A stretch of 64,000 nt of DNA from Pseudoalteromonas sp. N1230-9 (lineage in GTDB: Bacteria > Pseudomonadota > Gammaproteobacteria > Enterobacterales > Alteromonadaceae), in the NCBI RefSeq assembly GCF_032716425.1, contig NZ_CP090419.1, positions 2,606,001 through 2,670,000 on the forward strand, given 5' to 3'. Made by a program: the position numbers and the translations under genes. This document shows, one piece after another, positions 38,201 through 46,248 of this stretch (position 1 is the first letter of the stretch; the number at the start of each line of letters is the position of its first letter). A model generated the notes under the pieces. That model was not told the DNA's origin and did no database searches. It saw nothing but the letters and a program-made list of their open reading frames with translations.

Positions 38201-41200
38201 TACACTGTCTAGCACACCCGAAGCCTGCTCCGTGGTTAAATTACCTACTTCATCGCTAACCGACGCTGTCACCGTGAAGCCACCTTCTGCAAGCGCTGAA
38301 GGGACATCAACAGACCATGTTTGGTCATTTAATACTGTCGCTGTAAAGCTTTGCGATCCTCCCGCACTATCAGTGACGGTAATGTTAATAACAGTACCTT
38401 CTCCCATATCAGTTGTTCCTGAGATAGTCGGCGTCGTGTCATTAGTTAAAGAATCAACATTAAGTGTTAATACAGGAGCAACATTATCAAAATTTAATGT
38501 ACTCACAGTGGCAGTGTTCCCTGCTTCATCCGTGGCAGTGGCTGTTACGTAAGCTAAGTTAAGTAGCGGTACAGTAATTCCAAGAACCTCCCAATCGCCA
38601 TTTGCATCAGTCGTAGCCGTATAGGTTGCGCCCACTAAGCCGCCTACTAACTGCTCAGTAATGGTAATGACACTGCCTTGAGGTAAATCAGATGTGCCAG
38701 ATAGCCCTACTAAATTACCTAATAGGAACGAAGGTATAATGCGAATATCAGGGGCAATAGTATCAACAACACCACTATCAGATGCTGTGCCTGTGTTGCC
38801 TGCATTATCTTGAACTGTCGCTGATACGGTATAGCTACCGTCGGCAAGCGCTTGAGCTGCATCTGCACTCCAGTTACCTGATGCATCTGTGGTTACGGTA
38901 ACAATATGACTAACACTGTTGGCATCTAAAAAGGTCACGTCTAGTTGCGTGTTTGCTAAATCAGACGTACCGGTTACTGTCGGTGTATTATCGTTAGTTA
39001 ATTCAGGTGCATCAATAGTGATATTAGGCGCAGTAAGGTCTACATTTCCTGTTTCTGTATCCGTGCCTTGATTACCAGCAGCATCCTCGAGTGTCGCATT
39101 AACAGTGTATTCACCCTCAGCCAATGGTGTGGTTACCTCAACCGACCACATACCGCCAGGTTGTATTTGCGTGGTAACGATTTGCTCTTGCCCTGCACCA
39201 TCTGTAATGGTTAGTGTAACAAGCGTACCTACTGAAGCGCCGCTACTTTGCCCACTGATCAGTGGTGTTACGTCTGTTGTATCAGAAAGTGGATCAATCA
39301 CGATTGTTGGCGCAGTCGTATCTATTAAGCCTGTTTCAGTTGCCGTACCTTCGTTACCTGCAACATCAAATACACTGGCGTTAACTGTAAAACTGCCCTC
39401 TGCTAATGCTATGCTCGGCGAAACCGACCATGTGCCATTAGCCTGTACAGTCGCGGTGATCGTTTGGATGCCGCCAAGTGAATCCGTGATTTCTAATGTA
39501 ACGGTACTGCCAGCACTTGCATCAGTGATCCCACTAATTGTTGGTGTATCGTCATTTGTACTGCCTATATTGTTAATACTGATAGTAGGTGCTGTTAAAT
39601 CAACAACGCCTATCGCTGACGCCTCACCATCAACACCCCCAACAGTAACCGTTGCTGTCGCTGTGAAATTACCTTCTGCTAATGCTGTAGGTGGTGTCAC
39701 AGACCAAATGCCATCAAGAAGAGTCGCAGTTAATGTTTGTGGCGGGTTAGTACCATCATCAATCACCACGGTCACTGTCGAGCCGTTTGGCGCTGAAGTA
39801 GTACCTGTGATTGTAGGAGTTGTGTCATTCGTATCGGCTATCGCATCAACTGACATACTCGGCGCGCTGATGTTAACAGTGAAGTCACTTGAGGCGCTGG
39901 CAGTATTACCTGCAGGATCTACGACTGTGGCTACAACAGTATAGTCATCATCAGCTAATACCATAGATGTAACCGACCAATCTCCATTGCTATCAACGAC
40001 AGCCGTTAAAGACACATCAACGTTATTAGAATCAGTCACAATCAGAGATATTTGTGTGCCTTGCGGCTCTGTTGAGGTACCACTTATTGTTGGTGTGTTT
40101 GTGTTTACAGTACCAAGATTGTTAATCGAAATCGCAGGGGCAGCAGTGTCGATATTACCGGTGCCGGATGCTGTACCAATATTGCCGGCATCATCGGTTA
40201 TGCTCGCTGAAACGGTGTAATTACCATCAGGGAGTGAAGGCGCTTCTACTTGCCAGTCACCATTTGCATCAACCGTTGCGGTTAAATCATACGTATCACC
40301 ATTGATATCGGTCACTGTAAGGTTGACAACTGTTCCTGCTGCCTCACCGGATGTGCCGCTTAATAATGGCGTGCTATCGTTTCCTAATCCGTTATTATTC
40401 ACAGTGACTATAGGCAAGGTAATATCAATATCACCTGTCGCGTTTTGGGTTGTCGTATTACCTGCATCGTCACTGACTGATGCAGTAACAGTGTAACTTC
40501 CTTCAGCTAAGCCATTGGGCACTTCTACAGACCATGTGCCATCGCTTGCCACTGTTGCACTAATTTGCTGTGTTCCATTGCTATCAGTTACTTCTATATT
40601 AATGGTCGCACCTATTTCGTCACTGGTGCCACTCAGTACAGGTGTTACATCATTGCCACTACCAACGCCATCAAGCGTTAAACTCGGTGCTACAGTATCA
40701 ATAACGCCACTGGCTGTTTCTGTTGTGGTATTACCAAAACTATTTTGTACACTGGCACTGACAGTAAATGTGCCATCTGCCAGTATCACATTCGGACTGA
40801 TTGACCATTCACCATTTGCATTCACAGTCGCATTGAGTGTTTGACTATTCCCTGCTTGGTCAGTAACAACAACGGTTACTTGCGCGCCTTGGCCAGCATC
40901 AGTGGTGCCCGAAATAAGGGGAGTATTATCATTAGTTAAAGCATCTACACTAACAGTTAAAATCGGCGGTGTATCATCAAAGTCAGTTGTAGTAATTGTT
41001 GTGACATTACCTGCAGCATCTGACGCGGTTGCTGTAATAGATGCCAAATTAACAATAGGCACACTCAACCCCGTTAATGACCAATTCCCATTAGCATCTG
41101 TTGTCACGGTTGTTGTGACTGCTGGTGCACCAATTAAATTTTGAGTAACCGTAACCACACTTCCTGCCGGTAAATCTGATGTACCACTCAAAGTAATCAA

Positions 41201-44200
41201 TTGACCTAATAACAAGGTAGGTTCAAAGGCAAGCTGTGGAGGAATTGTATCAATCACACCGCTATCAGTATCAGTACCTGTATTACCGGCAGCATCCGTA
41301 ACGCTTGCTGAAACATTATAACTACCATCTGCGAGTGACTGCGAAGCCTCTGCACTCCAGTTTCCGTTACTGTCCGTTTGCACGACAACAATATGACTAT
41401 CGCCATTCACATCCGTAAATGTTACTTCAACACTTGCATTCGCTAAATCAGAGGTACCAGTTACAAGTGGCGTATCATCATTTGTTAGGAAAGGACCATT
41501 AACTGAGACAAGAGGTGCAGTTAAGTCGACAACGCCTGTGGCAGTGTCTGAAGCTGTATTGCCTGCCGTGTCTGCGACAGTGGCTTCAACGGTGAAAGTA
41601 CCTTCAGCTAACCCTGACTCTACTTCAACAGACCAATTACCATTGGCACCAACAACCGCCGCTAATGATTGAGTATTTCCAGCGCTATCAGTCACTTGTA
41701 AAGTAACAACACTGCCAATAGCCAAGCCTGAAGCTTGTCCAGATATGAGAGGGGTAATATCCGTAGTATCAGCCAGTGCATCAATACTGACTGTTGGTGG
41801 TGTTATATCAACAAGGCCTTGGGCTGTTGCATCACCAGTTATACCATTAACAGTAACGGAAGCTGATACAGAAAATGCCCCTTCACTTAGTGGCGATGTG
41901 ACATTGGCTACCCAAATTCCATTTTGAACGACGGCGGATAAGGCTTGCAAATTACTGTTACTGTCTTCGACAATAATAGACACCACGGTACCGTTAGGCG
42001 CATCCGATGTACCACTGATGGTTGGTGTAGTGTCATTGGTATCGTTAATTGTATCAATTGAAAGACTTGGCGCACTGGCATTTAAAACAAACGAACTTGT
42101 TGCTACAGCTTCATTGCCCTGCGCATCAGTAATCGACGCTACAATATCAAATGTACCATTTTGTAATTCTTCAGGCACCTCAGCAGCCCACGTGCCACCG
42201 CCACTGACAATGGCAGTAAAAACATAACTATCAACCCCGTTACTTACCGTCAGTTGTACAACACTGCCAGCAGGTTCATTTGTTGTACCGCTGATAATTG
42301 GTGTAGGGTCATTGACTGTGCCAAGGTTATCAATTGTTATTAGTGGTGCTGTAGAATCTAATGTGCCTATCTCAGTATCGAGCCCTGTATTACCTGCGTT
42401 ATCAGTCACGCTTGCAGTTACTGAAAAATTACCTTCGCTGACAGGTGTTGTAACTTGTACAACCCAATTACCTTGTGCATCCAGCGTTGTTGTGTAAGTT
42501 TGGCTGTTATTCACAGCATCAAACACGGTTACTGTCACAGTACTTCCCGCTAAGGCACCTTCTGCCGAGCCTGTGATGATGGGTGTACTATCGTTTGTGA
42601 CACCAATTTCATCAATAGAAACCACAGGCGCAGTGATATCAATAATACCGCTAATAACTTCGTTAGCCGTATTTCCAACAGAGTTTGTCACAGTCGCATC
42701 AACTGAAACTTCACCTTCAGCAAGCGCGGTAGGCACCTCAATACTCCATGATCCATCAGGCCCGACTTGAGTCACAAAGCTCTGCACAGGTCCCGAGGCA
42801 GGCGTAACAACAACCGTGATTACGTTCCCTGGAGCAGCATTAATTGTCGTCCCTGAAATGGTTGGGGTGGTATCATTTGTTTCACCGATTGCATCAATAG
42901 TAATGGTGAGTAATGATGAATCAATTAACCCATTTGCAGTTGCAGAAGCTTGGTTTCCAGCTGCATCTGCAACTGTTGCGGTGACAGTATATTGACCCTC
43001 ACTAAGCTCTGTAGCAGCATCAACTGAAAAACCACCATTGATGTTTGTCACTGCGCTTAACTCTTGACTATTACCATTTGCATCAACCACAACAATGGTC
43101 ACCGCAGTGCCTTCGTCAACACCTTCAACGACACCTGAAATAGTCGGAGTTGTATCAGCGCTACTGCCAGGATCGTCTAATGTAATTATCGGTGCGGTTA
43201 AATCTATAATGCCTTGTGCAGTATCTGTTGCTTGATTACCAGCCAGATCGTTTACCGTAGCCGTAATTGTAAACGGCCCTTCAACAATGGCTTGGTTGGC
43301 ACCAACTTGCCAACTATTATCAGCATTAACGGTGGCCGTTAATGTTTGTTGATTACCGTTACTATCCACTAAAGTTACTGTTACTTGCGTACCAACATCA
43401 ACACCACTCACTACCCCAGAAATAATAGGCGTTACGTCATTTGACGGGGTAAAATCATTAATTTCTATAGTTGGTCCAGTTAAATCAATCACACCGACTT
43501 CGGTATCCTGCGCAGTATTACCAGCTGCATCTTGCGTTTGGGCTACAACAGTAAACTCTCCCTCAGCAAGGGGGTCGGTTAGGGTTATTGACCAACTACC
43601 ATCAGCATTTGTCGTGGTTATGAAAGTCAGCTGCGCTCCGCTACTATCGGTCACAGTAATCGTGACTTCAGTGCCGGCGTCTAGGGTTTGTGTTGTGCCA
43701 TCTATAGTGGGCGTTAAATCATTAACATCACCTATGGTATTAATTGTTATTATTGGCGGTGTTAAATCAACTGTACCCGTTGCTGTGGCCGTACTATTAT
43801 TACCAGCCTCATCGCTAACACTCGCAGTAACGGTGTAGTCCCCTTCAGCTAAATCATTTATAACATCAACTTGCCAGTTACCATCGGCATCCGTTGTTGT
43901 TGTGAGTGTTTGTGCATTACCGCCGCTGTCTGTAACCAGTAATGTCACAGTTGTTCCTGCAGGAACATCTAAAACGGAGCCTGAGATAGTCGGCGTCGTG
44001 TCATTAGTATCATTTAATGTGTCTATAAAAATAATAGGATCAGTTAAGTCTATTTCGCCTATTTCAGTCGCGGTTGCCGTATTACCAACCGCATCCGTCA
44101 CTGTTGCTGTAACAGTGAACGTTCCTTCAACCAGCGGTGTTGTTGCTTCTACTGACCAATCCCCGTTTGCATCGGTAATCACTTGTAGTGTTTCTGTAGC

Positions 44201-46006
44201 CCCATCACTACCAATGAACGTAACGGTAACCACTGTACCTGCATCAACATCTTGGGTTGAGCCTGTCACTACAGGGGTCGTATCGTTTGTATCAATAATA
44301 AAGTTAATGCTAACCGTTAAATCAACATTCCCAACCGCTGTCGCCTGTGCTTCATTGCCCTGAGGGTCAAGAACAGTTGCAACAATAGTAAAGTCCCCCT
44401 CAGGAAGCGCTTCTGTCATTTGCAGTGACCAGCTACCATCAGCTTGAGTAACTGCAAGCAAGTTAATGACTTGTCCATTACTGGCGGTGATCATCAGCAT
44501 GATGGTTGTGCCCGCCGCAACCCCTTCGGTTTGGCCGCTAAGAAATGGCGTTGGGTCATTGCTATCAGCAATTGAGTTGATTGTTATTGCAATTGGAGAA
44601 AATGCGATTTCTCCACTGGCATTAGCCGATGCACTATTACCCACAGGATCCACCACTGTCGCGATAGCGGTAAATGCACCTTCAGGAAATCCCGCCGTCG
44701 CATCTACCGTGTAACTACCATCAGCGCCAACAATAGCCGTAAATATCTGTGACTGACCATTACTATCAACAACTTGAATACGTACTTGAGTTCCTTCTGG
44801 CACATCATCAACCCGTCCTACAAATGTAGGTGTGGTATCGTTAGTGTCGGCAATCGCGATAAGCGTAATATCAGGCGGCGTTAAATCAATGAGGCTGCTA
44901 TCAGTATCAACTCCCTCATTACCTACTTCGTCAATTGCTGAGGCGACAACATTGTATAGCCCTTCAGAAAGATCTTGCGCTGTTATGCTCCAATTACCCT
45001 GTTCATCAACTTGAGTCACAATGGTTTGTACTCGTCCTTGGCTATCAGTCACAGTGATTGTGACATCTCCACCCACTTCAATGCCTGAAACAGTGCCCGA
45101 AATCTCAACATTAGGTGAAGCAGAGTCATTAAGCGCATTAAGCTGCACTTGAGGGCCCGTTGTATCTATATTTGCCAAGATATTATCATTCAGTGGATTA
45201 CCGTTAGGATCGATCACATCCACATCAATCACAATGGGTCCGTCTGGTAAGGGGTCTAGCGGTGTAGTCGTAAAGGTACCATCAGGCTGGACAATCACAG
45301 TAACAACTTGAGTGTTGCCATTCACATCAGTGACTGTGACAGTTAATGTCTCACCTACAAGATTCTCTGTTATACCCGAAATAACCGGTTGAGGATTGTT
45401 CGAATTGCCGATTTCATTAACGCTTAATGTTGCCAAAGCGTCATTAGGTACAACACCATCGGTGGTATCCCTTGGCGTAAAAATGCCATCACTACTTGCA
45501 TTTAGGCTGTCATCAAATGATAAACCTGAGGGATCTATTCCTTCTGCAATACGAGCAAGCTCAACAAAGGACGTGCCACCACCTGACGTAGCACCACCAG
45601 TGCCGCCCGCTGCGGTTGCTTCTAAATTCTCAAGAATGTCTCCATCACCTTCTAAGGCTTGTAGAAAGTCGCTGATATCGCCAGTTGCTTGTTGCTGAGG
45701 TGGCGTTGAGTTTGCTTGATTTAAACTTGCAATCGCATCATCTATAGACTCATCAAACACCGTATTTTCAGAACTATCTTGACTGCCTTTAGCAACTAAA
45801 TCGGGAGTAATTGTGATTCTTTTACTGGCCGGTATTGATAATGATTCGCCCTGTACATCTATTGTTAAAGTCGACTTTTCAGCCGTTACAACAGTGTCAC
45901 CCACGGTGATCACATCACCCACTTCAAGTGCCTTGATAGAGCCATCGGCTTGGATAACCCCCGCAGACCCTTGAACATCGATAACTAATAACTGATTTGC
46001 ATCCAT
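35285..46006 (-). CDS. lapA: Giant LapA-type Ig-repeat adhesin (T1SS substrate)
   Basis: This is a surface adhesin of 3,573 residues, about 10.7 kb. The N-terminal retention module (1-140, opening MDANQLLVIDVQGSAG) ends in TAAG at 131-134 within a Gly/Ala-rich stretch, the site LapG cuts in Pseudomonas LapA. From about residue 205 to 3,340 there are about 34 bacterial Ig-like repeats of some 92 residues, each with a version of NDTTPTISGT and DAAGN. The last ~230 residues are acidic and hold ELSIDDVL, resembling the secretion region of BapA-type T1SS substrates; no RTX nonapeptide array is visible. No Sec signal is seen. Export would be through the adjacent LapE/B/C-type system. Function as a biofilm adhesin is inferred from architecture and neighbours. 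Confidence 0.92.
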   Translation of the reverse strand: MDANQLLVIDVQGSAGVIQADGSIKALEVGDVITVGDTVVTAEKSTLTIDVQGESLSIPASKRITITPDLVAKGSQDSSENTVFDESIDDAIASLNQANSTPPQQQATGDISDFLQALEGDGDILENLEATAAGGTGGATSGGGTSFVELARIAEGIDPSGLSFDDSLNASSDGIFTPRDTTDGVVPNDALATLSVNEIGNSNNPQPVISGITENLVGETLTVTVTDVNGNTQVVTVIVQPDGTFTTTPLDPLPDGPIVIDVDVIDPNGNPLNDNILANIDTTGPQVQLNALNDSASPNVEISGTVSGIEVGGDVTITVTDSQGRVQTIVTQVDEQGNWSITAQDLSEGLYNVVASAIDEVGNEGVDTDSSLIDLTPPDITLIAIADTNDTTPTFVGRVDDVPEGTQVRIQVVDSNGQSQIFTAIVGADGSYTVDATAGFPEGAFTAIATVVDPVGNSASANASGEIAFSPIAITINSIADSNDPTPFLSGQTEGVAAGTTIMLMITASNGQVINLLAVTQADGSWSLQMTEALPEGDFTIVATVLDPQGNEAQATAVGNVDLTVSINFIIDTNDTTPVVTGSTQDVDAGTVVTVTFIGSDGATETLQVITDANGDWSVEATTPLVEGTFTVTATVTDAVGNTATATEIGEIDLTDPIIFIDTLNDTNDTTPTISGSVLDVPAGTTVTLLVTDSGGNAQTLTTTTDADGNWQVDVINDLAEGDYTVTASVSDEAGNNSTATATGTVDLTPPIITINTIGDVNDLTPTIDGTTQTLDAGTEVTITVTDSSGAQLTFITTTNADGSWSITLTDPLAEGEFTVVAQTQDAAGNTAQDTEVGVIDLTGPTIEINDFTPSNDVTPIISGVVSGVDVGTQVTVTLVDSNGNQQTLTATVNADNSWQVGANQAIVEGPFTITATVNDLAGNQATDTAQGIIDLTAPIITLDDPGSSADTTPTISGVVEGVDEGTAVTIVVVDANGNSQELSAVTNINGGFSVDAATELSEGQYTVTATVADAAGNQASATANGLIDSSLLTITIDAIGETNDTTPTISGTTINAAPGNVITVVVTPASGPVQSFVTQVGPDGSWSIEVPTALAEGEVSVDATVTNSVGNTANEVISGIIDITAPVVSIDEIGVTNDSTPIITGSAEGALAGSTVTVTVFDAVNNSQTYTTTLDAQGNWVVQVTTPVSEGNFSVTASVTDNAGNTGLDTEIGTLDSTAPLITIDNLGTVNDPTPIISGTTNEPAGSVVQLTVSNGVDSYVFTAIVSGGGTWAAEVPEELQNGTFDIVASITDAQGNEAVATSSFVLNASAPSLSIDTINDTNDTTPTISGTSDAPNGTVVSIIVEDSNSNLQALSAVVQNGIWVANVTSPLSEGAFSVSASVTVNGITGDATAQGLVDITPPTVSIDALADTTDITPLISGQASGLAIGSVVTLQVTDSAGNTQSLAAVVGANGNWSVEVESGLAEGTFTVEATVADTAGNTASDTATGVVDLTAPLVSVNGPFLTNDDTPLVTGTSDLANASVEVTFTDVNGDSHIVVVQTDSNGNWSAEASQSLADGSYNVSASVTDAAGNTGTDTDSGVIDTIPPQLAFEPTLLLGQLITLSGTSDLPAGSVVTVTQNLIGAPAVTTTVTTDANGNWSLTGLSVPIVNLASITATASDAAGNVTTITTTDFDDTPPILTVSVDALTNDNTPLISGTTDAGQGAQVTVVVTDQAGNSQTLNATVNANGEWSISPNVILADGTFTVSASVQNSFGNTTTETASGVIDTVAPSLTLDGVGSGNDVTPVLSGTSDEIGATINIEVTDSNGTQQISATVASDGTWSVEVPNGLAEGSYTVTASVSDDAGNTTTQNATGDIDITLPIVTVNNNGLGNDSTPLLSGTSGEAAGTVVNLTVTDINGDTYDLTATVDANGDWQVEAPSLPDGNYTVSASITDDAGNIGTASGTGNIDTAAPAISINNLGTVNTNTPTISGTSTEPQGTQISLIVTDSNNVDVSLTAVVDSNGDWSVTSMVLADDDYTVVATVVDPAGNTASASSDFTVNISAPSMSVDAIADTNDTTPTITGTTSAPNGSTVTVVIDDGTNPPQTLTATLLDGIWSVTPPTALAEGNFTATATVTVGGVDGEASAIGVVDLTAPTISINNIGSTNDDTPTISGITDASAGSTVTLEITDSLGGIQTITATVQANGTWSVSPSIALAEGSFTVNASVFDVAGNEGTATETGLIDTTAPTIVIDPLSDTTDVTPLISGQSSGASVGTLVTLTITDGAGQEQIVTTQIQPGGMWSVEVTTPLAEGEYTVNATLEDAAGNQGTDTETGNVDLTAPNITIDAPELTNDNTPTVTGTSDLANTQLDVTFLDANSVSHIVTVTTDASGNWSADAAQALADGSYTVSATVQDNAGNTGTASDSGVVDTIAPDIRIIPSFLLGNLVGLSGTSDLPQGSVITITEQLVGGLVGATYTATTDANGDWEVLGITVPLLNLAYVTATATDEAGNTATVSTLNFDNVAPVLTLNVDSLTNDTTPTISGTTDMGEGTVINITVTDSAGGSQSFTATVLNDQTWSVDVPSALAEGGFTVTASVSDEVGNLTTEQASGVLDSVIPSLVINDIGATSDVRPTISGSSNEIGGTVVVEVAGQTITTTVASDGTWQFVVPLDISDGSYTITATITDDANNTQTVTTPITVDTVDPVVTLDPLVLGNSSTPVISGTSTEPQGTLVDISVTDSNGDTQTLTATVQIDGTWQVTPSDLPDGNYSVTASITDSAGNSGSVSDTGAIDTFAPILVINGLGTINDTTPTISGTTSEPQGSTVNITVENDGNTYPLTATVQADGSWSVDVSPALTDGAVSITASITDAASNTTTATETATLDSNAPTIAVDALTVTNNTTPTISGTSDAADTTQVTVNVEDALGNIQTVFATVTGGVWSVQLSTPLSEGSFSITASVTEGGLIGTATRSGEIDLTAPLFSVNTPDVTNDTTPTISGTSDAPQGTLVSITVTDALNNEVTATAIVGTSGNWSVALASPLAEGAYTIDASITDAAGNTATDSASGSIDITPADVTIDPIAVTSDLTPSVTGSATGAAAGSLVIVTFVDAVGVSHSVETTLDANLEWQVEATQNLAEGAYTVTAVVRDSAGNDGSISTTAVIDTIAPIISINASSLILTNDSTPTVNGTSDLANSNIIVTFTAAGGVTHSVAAVTDVNGDWQATATQALADGTYSVAVSITDEAGNTGTDSKTGGEVDTVAPELSITPSFLLGNLVSLSGTSDLPEGSVISITNHLVGGGVSAPYTATVDANGDWQVLNLSVSLLTLAYVEASATDAAGNTTTISSIDYSNDPSLDAFNVTNYNPGVLGLLLPSASGEAEPGTEVYVIGSNLLGLNLLNIVDLSLLNSAPTVTADSNGDWFISLSVLDLGNEYYFAIVDPVTGDFIVKNTENDLVGTGVLDTEPDGGLIGLGSEPLLADFDESEEQVAQGTEPQPLGESIDLSLVMTDTSTDSTIAEGATPLELSIDDVLTDSEQTDVLALDTESESQSLAFNSEPEVTSDAANDIQNDSEELIKKLIEGGNNSIDI
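35985..45400 (-). repeat. Ig-like repeat array with 829-codon superrepeat
   Basis: About 34 units of roughly 92 codons. A divergent unit containing LLGxL and LSGTSDLPxGS recurs three times, at about 36.23, 38.72 and 41.20 kb, with a period of about 2,487 bp (829 codons, nine units). Blocks near 36.0-38.5 and 38.5-41.0 kb align unit for unit; a third, shorter block lies at about 41.0-42.4 kb, lacking units present in the others. Confidence 0.8.
45605..45616 (-). other. Predicted LapG cleavage motif TAAG in adhesin
   Basis: These codons spell Thr131-Ala132-Ala133-Gly134. LapG-type proteases cut between the two alanines of this motif in LapA and BpfA-type adhesins. The surrounding residues ENLEATAAGGTGG fit the known context. 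Confidence 0.85.
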
Positions 46007-46248
46007 TTGCTGTTCCTCAACGTACCAGTAATACTTTTATATAAGTAAAGCCTAGTTAACAATCAGTACTTAGTTACTGGACCATGGTACAGGTCAGCCA
46101 CTTATTTAATACTATTTAACCATTAAAACAGGGACATTAATTCAAAATAAAAGTTTAAATTTAAACAATAGTAGTAGTTGCAGTATTTCAAAATGTTAGC
46201 TAAACCTTAACTTAGCGTGAATAAAATTTAGTCAAAAAAGAGGATGAT

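Noticed and set aside
35985..45400. Regularly repeating DNA resembling a CRISPR or satellite array
   Set aside because: The repeats are about 276 bp, divergent, in frame and entirely within one coding region. They encode Ig-like domains.
36444..45698. Many plus-strand ORFs of 60-279 codons antisense to the adhesin
   Set aside because: They have regular spacing, hydrophobic low-complexity translations and no ribosome sites. They arise from the repetitive adhesin codons read in the opposite frame.
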